DNA from: Solidesulfovibrio fructosivorans JJ]
Lineage (GTDB): Bacteria > Desulfobacterota > Desulfovibrionia > Desulfovibrionales > Desulfovibrionaceae
Assembly (NCBI RefSeq): GCF_000179555.1
Contig: NZ_AECZ01000001.1
Span: 62,001 to 126,000, forward strand
Length of the DNA: 64,000 nucleotides
Direction: 5' to 3'
In this document: positions 22,676 through 33,474 of the stretch, piece after piece
Layout of the letters: every line of letters starts with the position of its first letter
How positions within the stretch are numbered: the stretch's first letter is position 1
Notes under the pieces: model-generated
Told to the model about the DNA's origin: nothing
Seen by the model: only the letters and a program-made list of their open reading frames with translations
Database searches by the model: none
Program-made: the position numbers and the translations under genes

Positions 22676-25021
22676 ATGGAATCCAGAACCCTCTCGTTGC
22701 TGGAGTTTCCTAAGGTTTTGGAACGGCTGGCCGCGCTGGCCGTTTCCGAACCGGCGGCGGCTGCCTGCCGGGAAATTTCCCCCATTGCCGATCCCAAGGT
22801 CCTGGCCGACGAGCAACGAAAGCTCGCCGAAGCGGTCGAGTTGCGCCGCGACGCCGCCTTCACCTTCACCCCTTTTCCCGACATCGAGGCGATTTTCCCC
22901 GTCCTCGACAGCGAGCGCCGCACCCTGGATCTCGACGCCCTGGTCGCCCTGGGCCATGTGTTGGGGCAGGTGGCCGCCCTGCGCGAAGCGCTCGGCAAGG
23001 GCGAACCCGGAACCTCGCTTTTGCGCGACGTCGTGGCCGGCGCGCCCTGGCCGCAAAAGACCCAGGCCGCCCTGGCCCGCTGCCTTGCCCAGGACGGAAG
23101 CCTGCGCGACGAAGCCTCGCCCGAGCTTTTTTCCGTGCGTCAGGAAATCCGCGCCATCCATCAGACCATCATGACACGGGTGAAGGAATTCGTGGGCGAA
23201 AAGGAGATGGGCCCTTTTTTACAGGACGACTACGTCACTATCTCCTCGGACCGCTACGTCCTGCCGCTCAAGGCCAACTTCAAGGGCCGCGTCCAGGGCA
23301 TCATCCATGACTATTCCCAGACCGGCGAGACCGTCTACATCGAGCCCTTTTTCCTGGTCGAGACCAACAACCGTCTTCAGGAACTGAAAAACGAGGAGCG
23401 CGAGGCCGAAGCCCGCGTCATGGCCTTTTTGACCGGCCTGGCCCGGGACGAGCGACGCGAGGTGGCCGCCGCCTACCGGCTGCTCGTTTCCTGCGACGTG
23501 CTGTGGGCCAAGGCCGCCCTGGCCGACCGCCTCGGCGGCGCGCTGCCCGAGGTGGGACAGGGACTGCCCGTGCATCTGCTTGCCGCGCGCCATCCGCTGC
23601 TGGTCCTGGCCGCCGGGGGCTCGGCCGAGCCGCGCGTCATGCCCCAGGACCTGGTCTTGGCCGAGGAGCAGCGGGGGCTTATCGTCACCGGGGCCAACGC
23701 CGGCGGCAAGACGGTTTGCCTCAAGACATTGGGGCTGCTTGCGATCATGGCCTTGTCCGCGCTGCCCGTTTCGGCCGGGGAGGGCAGCCGGCTGCCGTAT
23801 TTCCGCAAGGTGTTCGTCTTTCTCGGCGACGAGCAAAGCCTCGAGGATCATCTTTCCACCTTCACGGCCCAGATCCGCCACCTTTCCCGCGTCTGGCCGG
23901 ACATCGACGCGGACACCCTGGTGCTGCTCGACGAATTCGGCGCGGGCACGGACCCCTCGCAAGGCGCGGCCCTGGCCCAGTCCGTGGTCGACGGGCTGCT
24001 CGACAAGGGCGCCTATCTGGCCGCGGCCACGCACTTTCCGGCGCTCAAGGCCTACGGCCTGTCCCGGCCCGGCGTGCGCGCCGCCTGCATGCTGTTCGAT
24101 CCGGCCACCAAGAAGCCCGTCTACCGCCTGGCCTACGATCAGGTCGGCGCGTCCATCGCCCTGGACGTGGCCCGGGAACACGGCTTGCCCGAGGAGCTTC
24201 TGGAGCGGGCCGGCCGGTATCTGCTCCTGGATGGCGGTGACGCCGGGCAGGTGTTCGACCGGCTCAACGACTTGGCCCTGCGCCGCGAGCGGGAACTCGA
24301 GGCCATCGCGGCCAAGCGCCGCGAGGAAGAAGGGCGGGTGGCGAAGCTCAAGGAGAACTTGAGGAAAGCCCAGGATACCCTGGTCGAGGAGATTCGCGAC
24401 CTCTCCCGCGAGATCGCCCGACGCCACGAAGCCGGTCGCCTCGGCCGCAAGGAAGCCCAGAAAGCCCTTGCCGATGCGAGAAAAAGACTTATTGAACAAG
24501 GCAGTGCCATAACCGGCTTGCAGGAGCGCGAAGAAGCCCCGGCCAAGGCGCTCGATCTGGACGCCCTTGCGCCCGGGGATTCCGTGCGCATTATCAGTTG
24601 GGGCAAAACCGCCGTGGTCCGGGAAAAGGATATGCGTCGCCAGGCGGCCAAGGTCGAGGTGGGCGGCGTGAGCCTGTGGGTGCCGGCGGCGGATATGGCC
24701 CCGGCAAATGCCCCGGCCGCCAAAGCGGGAGGCGTGACGGTCGCCAGGGCTCCGCGCGAAACCGCCCCGGCTTCCGGGCTGGGACTCGTGCTCGACCTGC
24801 GCGGCATGCGCGCCGACGCGGCCGAAATCGAATTGGCCGCTTTCCTCGACGCGGCGCTTTTGCGCGGGCACGGCGAGTTGGAGATCATCCACGGCAAGGG
24901 AACCGGTGCCCTGCGGCGCGAAGTGCACAGGTTATTGAAAGAACATCCCCAGGTCGCCTCGTTCGCCCTGGCCCCCGAGGACCGCGGCGGCGACGGCATG
25001 ACCATGGTGACATTGAAATAG
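22676..25021 (+). CDS. mutS2: MutS2 ATPase/endonuclease
   Basis: A 781-residue MutS-family ATPase with a C-terminal Smr domain. In MutS2 proteins this acts against recombination intermediates or on collided ribosomes, not in mismatch repair. The clamp/core part includes VLPLKANFKGRVQGIIHDYS and VYIEPFFLVETNNRLQEL. Walker A is TGANAGGKT near residues 338-346, Walker B is TLVLLDEFGAGTDPSQGAAL near 420, and a long coiled coil spans about 535-620. The Smr domain lies at 705-781 (LDLRGMRADAAEIEL, IIHGKGTGALRREV). The N-terminal mismatch-recognition domain is absent, as expected. Confidence 0.95.
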   Translation: MESRTLSLLEFPKVLERLAALAVSEPAAAACREISPIADPKVLADEQRKLAEAVELRRDAAFTFTPFPDIEAIFPVLDSERRTLDLDALVALGHVLGQVAALREALGKGEPGTSLLRDVVAGAPWPQKTQAALARCLAQDGSLRDEASPELFSVRQEIRAIHQTIMTRVKEFVGEKEMGPFLQDDYVTISSDRYVLPLKANFKGRVQGIIHDYSQTGETVYIEPFFLVETNNRLQELKNEEREAEARVMAFLTGLARDERREVAAAYRLLVSCDVLWAKAALADRLGGALPEVGQGLPVHLLAARHPLLVLAAGGSAEPRVMPQDLVLAEEQRGLIVTGANAGGKTVCLKTLGLLAIMALSALPVSAGEGSRLPYFRKVFVFLGDEQSLEDHLSTFTAQIRHLSRVWPDIDADTLVLLDEFGAGTDPSQGAALAQSVVDGLLDKGAYLAAATHFPALKAYGLSRPGVRAACMLFDPATKKPVYRLAYDQVGASIALDVAREHGLPEELLERAGRYLLLDGGDAGQVFDRLNDLALRRERELEAIAAKRREEEGRVAKLKENLRKAQDTLVEEIRDLSREIARRHEAGRLGRKEAQKALADARKRLIEQGSAITGLQEREEAPAKALDLDALAPGDSVRIISWGKTAVVREKDMRRQAAKVEVGGVSLWVPAADMAPANAPAAKAGGVTVARAPRETAPASGLGLVLDLRGMRADAAEIELAAFLDAALLRGHGELEIIHGKGTGALRREVHRLLKEHPQVASFALAPEDRGGDGMTMVTLK

Positions 25022-25043
25022 GCGGGCAGAGAGCCTCCGGCGG

Positions 25044-25079
25044 CCAGGGGGAAACTTTTTGAAAAAAGTTTCCCCCTGG
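25044..25079. repeat. Long hairpin, dispersed family type 2
   Basis: CCAGGGGGAAACTTTTT and AAAAAGTTTCCCCCTGG form a perfect 17-bp stem with a 2-base centre, starting 23 bases after the mutS2 stop. The T-run is inside the stem, not after it. Similar hairpins occur at 25273, 33409 and 43972. Confidence 0.88.
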
Positions 25080-25272
25080 ACCCCTTTCAAAAACTTTTTC
25101 CCAGGGAGCATGTCTCTCCTGAGGTATGAAAGGGGAACAAATTTTTATTTTTACACTGCTGGAAGCGTGTTGGCGGCTTGTTTGGGACATGGCGTCGCAA
25201 CCGAAGGTCGAAATGACCAACCTTTCGTCCCCCCTTGTACTCCCGGTCAAGGTTTCTTCGGGAAGGGGGCGC

Positions 25273-25309
25273 GGGGAAAGCCCTTTTTTTTCAAAAAAGG
25301 GCTTTCCCC
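25273..25309. repeat. Long hairpin in front of dnaG, dispersed family type 2
   Basis: GGGGAAAGCCCTTTTTT pairs with AAAAAAGGGCTTTCCCC around a 3-nt loop. It ends only 16 bases before the dnaG start, so in RNA it would reduce access to the ribosome-binding region, or stop transcription from upstream. Confidence 0.88.
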
Positions 25310-25325
25310 CACACGCGTCTCGCCC

Positions 25326-27042
25326 GTGAAACATGACGCAAGCGTGGTAACGGCGGTCAAGGCCAGGGCCAATATTGCCGAGGTGGTCGGGCGCTATGTG
25401 ACGTTGCGTCCGGTGGGCAACCGGCTGGTCGGGGCGTGTCCGTTTCATCAGGAGACCAAGGGCTCGTTCAACGTGCACCCGGACAAGGGTTTTTTCCATT
25501 GTTTCGGCTGCCAGGCCTCGGGTGACGTCATTGATTTTTACTGCCGCATAAACGGCCTGGAGTTCCGCGAGGGACTGGAGCGGCTGGCGGCGGAAGTGGG
25601 CGTGGATATCGGCCGGGTCAAAAGCGACCCGCGCGCCGCCAAGCGCAAGCAGGAACGCGACGCCTGCCTGGCCATGCACGAGCTGGCCGACCGCTACTTC
25701 CGGCATGTGTTGGAACGGCCCGAGGGCGCGACCGCCCGGGAATACCTGGCCAGGCGGCAGGTGAGCCCGGAGATGATCGAGCGCTTCGCCTTGGGCGTAA
25801 GCCCGGCCGGCTGGCAGGGACTTTGCGACGTGCTGCGCCGACGCGGCTTTTCCGAGGATGCGGGCGTATTGGCCGGGCTTTTGAGCACGGGCAAGAACGG
25901 CCGCGTCTGGGACAGGTTTCGCGACCGGCTCATGTTTCCCATCCGCGATGGCGGCGGGCGGGTGATCGCCTTCGGCGGGCGCATCATGGGCGACGGCGAG
26001 CCCAAGTATTTAAACAGCGCCGAAACGCCGATCTACACCAAGGGGCAGCACCTTTACGGATTGTTCGAAGCCCGGCCGCATATGACCAAGTCACGGCGGG
26101 CGCTTTTGACCGAAGGCTACCTGGACGTGATCACGCTGCACCAGTTCGGCTACGGCGAGGCCTGCGGGGTGCTCGGCACGGCGCTGACCACGGAGCAGAC
26201 CAAGCGGCTGTCCGGGTTCGCCAAGCAGGTGGATCTCGTTTTTGACGGCGATCCGCCGGGACGCAAGGCGGCGCTTCGGGCGGCGCAGATGTTTTTGACC
26301 CTGGGCGGAGCCTGCCGGGTGGTCCCGCTGCCCGACGGCGAGGATGTGGACAGCCTGCTCCACGCCAGAGGGCGCGACGGGTTCGAGGAGTGTCTGGCCC
26401 GGGCCGAGGACGGGCTGACGTTTTGTTTGCGCGTGGTGCGCGAGACCTATTCGCCCAAGGACATGGCGGCCTGGGCGGTGGAATTTCTGGCGAGCCTTGG
26501 CGACGAGGCGCTGCGGGCGGTTTTCATCCCCCGGGTGTCGGCGGGGCTGGGGCTGGCTGAAATCGAATTGCGCCGGTTTCTGGGCGAGGCCGTTTCCCGG
26601 CCGGGGCGCCAGCCGGCTTTAGTGGCGGTCAAGCGGCGGCGGGCCTTGGAGATGTCCCCGCGCGACGCCCAGTTGTTGTCGTTTGCCGTGCGCCGTCCCG
26701 ATTACCTGGAAACGCTTTCCGGGGCGGGAATGGCCGAGGGACTGTCCACGGAGGCGGCCCGGGATTTTTTCGCCAGACTGCTCGGGGGCGGCTCCGACGA
26801 GCTGGCCACGCGGCTCGATGCGGCCCAGACGGCCTTTTGGACCAAGGCCCAGTTGGAGCCGGCCGTAGGCGATGAAGAGGCCGCGGCGATTTACGAGGAT
26901 ATTTGCGTTTTTCTCCACAAGTGCAGTGAGCGCGACCAGCGGCGCGTGCTTATGGACGCGTTGCGCCGGGCGCAGGAACAGGGAGCGCACGCCGAAGCCT
27001 TGCGGCTTTTGGGGGAACTACAGGCCCTTTCCGGGAGGGGAG

Positions 27043-27050
<8 letters not shown>
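25326..27050 (+). CDS. dnaG: DNA primase DnaG
   Basis: Chromosomal replication primase that lays RNA primers for DnaB-driven forks. I choose GTG 25326, giving 574 residues and the family N-terminus ([17 protein letters not shown]). The earlier in-frame ATG would translate the hairpins. Zinc ligands are Cys38, His41, Cys59 and Cys62. The RNA-polymerase core starts near [13 protein letters not shown] and includes [19 protein letters not shown], and the TOPRIM motifs are [17 protein letters not shown] and [14 protein letters not shown]. The C-terminal helicase-binding domain is divergent. The start has no clear ribosome-binding site, which with the adjacent hairpin suggests weak translation. It overlaps rpoD by 8 bases. 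Confidence 0.95.
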
Positions 27051-28809
<1,759 letters not shown>

Positions 28810-28833
28810 GGCCGCATCTTTTACGCCACAAGC

Positions 28834-28864
28834 GGGCAGGTTCTTCGGAACCTGCCCTTTTTTT
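28834..28864 (+). terminator. Intrinsic terminator after rpoD
   Basis: GGGCAGGTTC and GAACCTGCCC form a 10-bp stem with a TTCG loop, followed by seven T. It closes the rpsU-to-rpoD cluster. Confidence 0.95.
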
Positions 28865-28979
28865 GCGCGATAGGCGGGGGAGACGCCGGCCTTTGAGGCG
28901 GTGCGAGGGAAATATTGACACGAACGGGGCGCTGGAGAAAAGTGACCGGACATTTTCGAGAAGAAAGAAGGGGCAGTAC

Positions 28980-29678
28980 ATGAAAACTATCGGCCTTATC
29001 GGCGGAACGAGCTGGCTGTCCACAGTCGACTATTACCGCTTTATCAACGAGGAGACGGCGCGCCGCCTGGGCGGACTGCACTCGGCCAGGCTCGTTTTGG
29101 CCAGTATCGATTTCGCCGAGCTGGCGGCGGCGATGCAGGCCGGCGACTGGGACGCCGCCGGAGACATTCTGGGCCGGGCGGCGGAGAGCCTGCACCGCGC
29201 CGGCGTTGACGGCATCATGCTGTGCTCGAACCTTATCCACAAGGTCCACGATGTCGTCGCCGCCCGCGTTCCCGAGCCGTTTCTGCATATCGGCGACGCC
29301 CTGGCCGCCGCGATCACGGCCGGAGGCTATTCCGTCGTGGCGCTTCTCGGCACGCGGCCGATCATGGAGGAGGGCTTCTACCGCGAACGCATCGAGGCGA
29401 AGTCCGGGGCGCGCATCATCGTGCCCGAGGAGAAGGATCGCGCCTATATCAACACTGCCGTTTTCGAGCGGATGTGCCGCAATCAATTCACCGACGAGGA
29501 TCGGGCCGAGCACAACCGGATCATCGGGGAGCTTGGCCGGCGCGGGGCCCAATGCGTCATCCTCGGCTGCACCGAGCTTCCCGTGCTGTTGTCGACTTCG
29601 TCCCTGCCGCTTTTGAGCAGCAGCCTCGTGCATAGCCTTTATGCCGTGGATTGGTCCCTGGGCACGAAGGGAGAGTAG
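28980..29678 (+). CDS. Aspartate/glutamate racemase family protein
   Basis: A 232-residue PLP-independent amino-acid racemase of the RacD/YgeA type. The N-terminal MKTIGLIGGTSWLSTVDYYR is characteristic. The two catalytic cysteines are Cys82 in MLCSNLIHKV and Cys197 in ILGCTELPVLL. ATG 28980 follows AAGGGG. The longer reading frame begins inside the rpoD terminator and is unlikely. It stands alone between two terminators. Which amino acid it turns over (aspartate, glutamate or another) is not visible; a cell-wall or osmolyte role is speculation. Confidence 0.9.
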   Translation: MKTIGLIGGTSWLSTVDYYRFINEETARRLGGLHSARLVLASIDFAELAAAMQAGDWDAAGDILGRAAESLHRAGVDGIMLCSNLIHKVHDVVAARVPEPFLHIGDALAAAITAGGYSVVALLGTRPIMEEGFYRERIEAKSGARIIVPEEKDRAYINTAVFERMCRNQFTDEDRAEHNRIIGELGRRGAQCVILGCTELPVLLSTSSLPLLSSSLVHSLYAVDWSLGTKGE

Positions 29679-29721
29679 TACCCGAGTACGCCTGCTCGGG
29701 GCCAATGGCCTGGTCACGCAA

Positions 29722-29751
29722 AAACGGCCGAGGGTCGCCCCCCGGCCGTTT
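29722..29751. terminator. Bidirectional terminator between convergent genes
   Basis: AAACGGCCG and CGGCCGTTT form a 9-bp stem around GGGTCGCCCC-type loop bases. It lies between the racemase (plus) and the amphi-Trp gene (minus), and A/T tracts occur on both sides. Confidence 0.75.
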
Positions 29752-29776
29752 GCCTGTCCAATATTTCGGCGGATGC

Positions 29777-30043
29777 CTATGCGTCGGCGGTATCCGCGAA
29801 TCCTTCGATCTCTTTGTGCTTCTTCCAGGAAATTTCCAGGGAGAACTTCTCCTTGTCCTTTTTCTGGGAAGCCTTCATCTCCACGTTGACCAGCACCGAC
29901 GGTGCAAGCGTCAGGCTTTCGTCCCCGGCGGCCAGGGTCACCTTGCCGCACTGCATGTCCGCGACCAGCTTCTCCAGGTTGGCGATGACCTCGGTCAGCT
30001 GCATCACCCCTTCGATCTTGAGCTTGTTTTTCTCTTTTTCCAT
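29777..30043 (-). CDS. Amphi-Trp domain protein
   Basis: An 88-residue acidic/basic protein carrying the amphi-Trp domain, recognised by the late FSLEISWKK motif after a short beta-rich region (GKVTLAAGDESLTLAPSVLV). The N-terminus is a charged helix (MEKEKNKLKIEGVMQLTEVI). ATG 30043 has AAGGAGCGCGTC in front; the long upstream frame runs antisense to other genes and is not real. It is the last gene of the parA operon, 23 bases after its neighbour. The domain's role is not established. Its company here points to a positioning or nucleoid-linked system. Confidence 0.85.
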   Translation of the reverse strand: MEKEKNKLKIEGVMQLTEVIANLEKLVADMQCGKVTLAAGDESLTLAPSVLVNVEMKASQKKDKEKFSLEISWKKHKEIEGFADTADA

Positions 30044-30066
30044 GACGCGCTCCTTGGCTTGCGGCT

Positions 30067-31083
30067 CTAGCCGATGATTTCGAATTCGACGCCCTTGCCC
30101 TGTTTCAGAAGAATCGAACCGTTGCGTTTGATGACGAACAGCAGAAGCGGGCGCAGGGCTTCCATATCCAGGGATACATCCGGGAGATAGCGCCCGAAAA
30201 ACAGGCCGTTGTCGTAGATGCGCAGGCTGTGGCGGTTTTGCCCGATGGTGCGCAGCCGCACGGACAGGGCCGGTACCGGGCCGCGTTTGTCGCCCGGCTT
30301 GCGTCCGGGCTCGGCCGGCCGCTCCAGGGGACTGACGAGCAGTTGGAGAACGTGGCTGAAATAGAAGAGTTTCTCCACCGGCAAGGCGGAGGTGTCCGGG
30401 TCCACCTCCACATCGGTTACGAGGCCTCCGGCCGGGGCCAAGCCCTCGACCACCCCGCGCAAAAAGACTTCGGCCGGAGGCGGCCCGTCGGTCGGGAGCG
30501 GTGGGCATGCCGGTTCGGCCATCAGAGCGGCTTGGGAGGTCGACTCGGCCATTGGCATGCTTTGCGGGATCGGCTGGATCGCCTCGGCCGGCGGGACGGC
30601 CGAGGCGGCTGTTTTCACCGCGAGAGTGTCCGCCATATCCAGCGAAGCTTCGTTCATCGTCGGCTCGACCGGAGCAACGGTTTCCGTCGCTCGCGGTTCC
30701 GGTATTTCCCCGGCTGTGGCGGGATCGATCTTCGGTGCGATCACCGGGCTGCTTTGGGGAACGGGCTGGATTTCCGTATCGGCTCGCGAACCGGCGGCGA
30801 CCACGGTTTCCGGCGGTGCATCGGGCGTGAGCACGCTTTCGGAGATGGGACGCGGTTCGACGGGGCTTTTTTCCGGCGCGGATTGCGCTACGGGCGTCGG
30901 CTGTTGCTTTGCCGGGGCGGTCTTTTTCGCCGTAGTGCCGACCTTGGCCGGCTTGGGCTTGGCGGTCTTTTGGGGCGCGGCCTTTTTCGCCGTGCTTTTC
31001 GTCGTGGCTTTGGTCGTTTTCTTGGCTTCGGGCTGGGTTACGCCGCTTAAAGGATCGCGGCCGAGTCGGGAGCGGGCGGTCAT
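30067..31083 (-). CDS. Lys/Ala/Pro-rich protein with C-terminal globular domain
   Basis: A 338-residue protein in a parA operon. Residues about 18-65 are histone H1/AlgP-like (KKTTKATTKSTAKKAAPQKT, KPKPAKVGTTAKKTAPAKQQ) and should bind DNA or polyanions. Residues 65-205 are a disordered Pro/Glu/Ala/Thr linker. From about 210 a compact domain follows (EVFLRGVVEGLAPAGGLVTD, KLFYFSHVLQLLVSP, RIYDNGLFFGRYLPDV, LLLFVIKRNGSILLKQGKG). I choose ATG 31083, overlapping the parA stop (ATGA). It could be the adaptor that links ParA to a cargo or to DNA. I do not recognise the C-terminal domain. Confidence 0.75.
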   Translation of the reverse strand: MTARSRLGRDPLSGVTQPEAKKTTKATTKSTAKKAAPQKTAKPKPAKVGTTAKKTAPAKQQPTPVAQSAPEKSPVEPRPISESVLTPDAPPETVVAAGSRADTEIQPVPQSSPVIAPKIDPATAGEIPEPRATETVAPVEPTMNEASLDMADTLAVKTAASAVPPAEAIQPIPQSMPMAESTSQAALMAEPACPPLPTDGPPPAEVFLRGVVEGLAPAGGLVTDVEVDPDTSALPVEKLFYFSHVLQLLVSPLERPAEPGRKPGDKRGPVPALSVRLRTIGQNRHSLRIYDNGLFFGRYLPDVSLDMEALRPLLLFVIKRNGSILLKQGKGVEFEIIG

Positions 31084-31883
31084 TTTGCACCTCGTTTCGC
31101 CGTGTTGGCCGGTTCGCCCGCGCGCCGGGCGAGTTCCCGGCAAACGGCGGCGAAATCCTGGGCACCGGCGCTGGTTGGCGCGTAGCGGAAGATATCCTGG
31201 CCATGGCTTGGCGCCTCGGCCAGGGACACGTTTTCACGAATGGGCGTTTCGAAGGGGAGGTCCGGAAAATGCCCGGCCACGGCGCGCCTGACCTCGCGGT
31301 GCAGGCGTTTTCGCGCCGAGAAGCGGTTGAGCACGATGCCGAGCACCGAGGGGCCGGCATGTTCGTTTCCCGTCAGTTCGGACAGCGTGCCCATAAGCCA
31401 GGCCAGGCTTTGCATGGACAGATAGTCGGGCGTCATGGGCACGATCACCCGCGTGGCCGCGCCGAGCACCTGCCGTGTCAACGGCCCGAGATGCGGCGGA
31501 CAATCGAAAAGCACGACGTCGCAGTCGGACAGATCCGCCAAGGCCGCGGCCAGGAGGGTCTCCGGCGCTTCGCGCCTGGAGAGTTCGGTCTCCACCGTGG
31601 CCAGCCGGGCGGCGGCCGGCAGGACGCGCAGGCCGTCGGCCTCGATCAGGTGCCGGGAGACCGGGACGTCGCCCCCGAGCACGGCGGCAAGCCCTTCTTC
31701 CCCGGGATCGCGCAGGCCCAACGATGCTGTCAGGTGCGCCTGGGGATCGGCGTCCACCACCACGACACGCCAGCCCGCGCGACAAAGCCCGGCCGCCAGA
31801 TTCACGGCGCAGGTCGTCTTGCCCACGCCGCCTTTGTGGTTGCAGCAGGCGATGCGCAACACGCCGGGTTCTTGGACGTCCAT
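31080..31883 (-). CDS. ParA/MinD family ATPase
   Basis: A 267-residue ATPase with the deviant Walker A CNHKGGVGKTTCAVNLA (residues 14-30), a second lysine signature in KGG, switch I DADPQAHLTASLG (45-57) and the Walker B-like VVLFDCPPHLGPLT (near 125). These traits define the ParA/MinD group, which dimerises on ATP and binds DNA or membrane to position cargo. No parB or parS-type array is beside it. Its partners here are a basic low-complexity protein and an amphi-Trp protein, unlike chromosome ParAB. The start is ATG 31883; I see no strong ribosome-binding site. Likely an orphan cargo-positioning ParA. Confidence 0.92.
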   Translation of the reverse strand: MDVQEPGVLRIACCNHKGGVGKTTCAVNLAAGLCRAGWRVVVVDADPQAHLTASLGLRDPGEEGLAAVLGGDVPVSRHLIEADGLRVLPAAARLATVETELSRREAPETLLAAALADLSDCDVVLFDCPPHLGPLTRQVLGAATRVIVPMTPDYLSMQSLAWLMGTLSELTGNEHAGPSVLGIVLNRFSARKRLHREVRRAVAGHFPDLPFETPIRENVSLAEAPSHGQDIFRYAPTSAGAQDFAAVCRELARRAGEPANTAKRGAK

Positions 31884-32076
31884 CCGCCAACTATGCCTTT
31901 GTTGTGTTACGATTTGAAGACAGCGGTTGTGGAATGCGCCACGTTTTCCAGACGATCCTCTGTCGCCGGATCGTCATTCTTCCGTAAAGAAGGCGGTTCA
32001 AGCCGCCGGCTATGGAGCCGTGTCGCCGGTTGTTGCAGTACATATGCCGCCCAGGCCGGCCGACAAAAGGAGAATC

Positions 32077-33282
32077 ATGCCCATACTGCGCGTCTTGCGA
32101 TGGCGGGGAAGGCCGCGACAGGTCGTCATGCAGATCACGAACCGGTGCAACGCGCGTTGCGCCCAATGCGGCATGCGCGTGACGGCCGGCGGCGAACGCG
32201 GCGACATGGACCTGGATACGGCCAAACGCATCATCGACCGTTGCGCCGCCTTGGGCGTGGCCGCTCTGTCCTTTACCGGCGGCGAGCCCTTTCTGACCGG
32301 ATCGACGCTTTTTACGCTCCTCGACTACGCCGGCCGGGCCGGCATCACCTACCTGCGAACCGGCACCAACGGTTATCAGTTCGCAACTCCCCAGGCACCC
32401 GACTTCACCGACCGGGTCACGCGTCTGGCTGAAAACTTGGCCAGGACCCCGGTGCGCAATTTCTGGATCAGCCTCGATTCCGCCGATTCCGCCACCCATG
32501 AGGCCAACCGGGGGCACCCCGGCATGGTGGAAGGGGTTTCCAAAGCGCTTCCCATCTTCCATGCCCACGGTCTTTTTCCCACGGCCAACGTGGCGCTCAA
32601 CCGCTTCATGGGCGGCCCGCGGCCCCTTCGCGGCGAAGGCGAGGCGCTTTACCGCGCCGCCTGCGCGCAGATCGGCCATTTTTTCGAAAAAGCGGCCGCC
32701 CTTGGCTTCACCATGGCCAATTGCTGCTACCCCATGAGCGATACGGATCGGGAAAAGGGCGCCACGGCCGTGTACGCGGCCACGGCCTCCGATGCGCGGG
32801 TGACGTTTTCCAACACCGAAAAGTACGAGCTTTTCCGGGCGCTGCGCGACACCGTGCCGCGCCACCGAAGCGACTTGCGGATTTTCACGCCGCTATGCGC
32901 GGTCCACGCCCTGGTCCGGCAATACGGCCAACCATCCAAGCCGCCCCGTCCCTGTCTCGGCGGGGTGAGCTTTTTCTATGTGGACCGGCATGGCGACTGC
33001 TTCCCCTGCGGCTACCGGGCTGGGGAAAACATGGGACCGTTCTGGAAGCTCTCCGAAGAAAATCTCGGCGGCGAGCCGCATTGCCGGGCCTGCGACTGGG
33101 AATGCTTCCGCGACCCGAGCGAACTGCTCGGACCGCTCGGCGATCTGACATCCATCCCCTCGGGCTGGACGCGCCTCCTCAATGCCGACCGCCGCCAACT
33201 CCTGCTCTGGCTTAAGGACCTGCGCTACTTCGCCGCTTGCGGTCAATTTGATGGGAGAAGAGAGTGGAAGAGGGGGGAGTGA
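32077..33282 (+). CDS. Radical SAM protein with Cys-rich C-terminal domain
   Basis: A 401-residue radical SAM enzyme. The cluster motif is CNARCAQC (CxxxCxxC, about residues 21-28). The GGE motif is FTGGEPFLTG (near 67). A C-terminal Cys-rich region (CLGGVSF, GDCFPCGYRAG, CRACDWECFRD) fits a SPASM or twitch-type auxiliary iron-sulfur site. ATG 32077 has AAAGGAGAATC in front; earlier starts lack one. The order resembles enzymes that modify peptides or carry out heme/cofactor steps, but no precursor peptide is nearby. The substrate is unknown. Confidence 0.9.
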   Translation: MPILRVLRWRGRPRQVVMQITNRCNARCAQCGMRVTAGGERGDMDLDTAKRIIDRCAALGVAALSFTGGEPFLTGSTLFTLLDYAGRAGITYLRTGTNGYQFATPQAPDFTDRVTRLAENLARTPVRNFWISLDSADSATHEANRGHPGMVEGVSKALPIFHAHGLFPTANVALNRFMGGPRPLRGEGEALYRAACAQIGHFFEKAAALGFTMANCCYPMSDTDREKGATAVYAATASDARVTFSNTEKYELFRALRDTVPRHRSDLRIFTPLCAVHALVRQYGQPSKPPRPCLGGVSFFYVDRHGDCFPCGYRAGENMGPFWKLSEENLGGEPHCRACDWECFRDPSELLGPLGDLTSIPSGWTRLLNADRRQLLLWLKDLRYFAACGQFDGRREWKRGE

Positions 33283-33286
33283 GAAT

Positions 33287-33325
33287 GCGAGAGGGGAAAC
33301 CCTTTAAAGGGTTATCCCCTCTCGC
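33287..33325. repeat. Long hairpin, dispersed family type 1 (inverted orientation)
   Basis: GCGAGAGGGGA-ACCCTTT pairs with AAAGGGT-TCCCCTCTCGC with one mismatch near the middle. It follows the radical SAM stop by 4 bases. The flanking GCTCTCCCC lies on the right, so the unit is inverted relative to the copies at 16964, 49941 and 52730. Confidence 0.85.
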
Positions 33326-33408
33326 GCTCTCCCCTTCCCCAAGTTTTCAATAGGCGCAAGCGCGACCATTACTATCCGAATTCTATTGAAAGTCTTGGGA
33401 AAGGGGGC

Positions 33409-33446
33409 CTGGGGGAAAACCTTTCTTCAGAAAGGTTTTCCCCCAG
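33409..33446. repeat. Long hairpin, dispersed family type 2
   Basis: CTGGGGGAAAACCTTTC and GAAAGGTTTTCCCCCAG make a perfect 17-bp stem with loop TTCA. It lies just past the end of the minus-strand alcohol dehydrogenase gene, where it would be that gene's 3' hairpin. Confidence 0.88.
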
Positions 33447-33474
33447 AGAGGTCCGGGAGAGGCTCCGCCCTTCC

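Larger units (their letters stand above)
25022..25325. other. mutS2-dnaG spacer with two long hairpins
   Basis: About 300 bases with no gene. It is framed by two long hairpins (25044-25079 and 25273-25309), with an AT-rich stretch TTTTTATTTTTACAC near 25140-25155 and a weak GGTC/GACC repeat near 25206. The second hairpin ends 16 bases before the dnaG start. This spacer may reset transcription of dnaG-rpoD. Confidence 0.6.

Noticed and set aside
25059-25325. N-terminal extension of DnaG from ATG 25059
   Set aside because: It would translate two long hairpins and an AT-rich spacer; DnaG family N-termini match the shorter GTG start.
26872-27042. N-terminal extension of RpoD
   Set aside because: It overlaps the end of dnaG in another frame, and a strong ribosome-binding site precedes ATG 27043.
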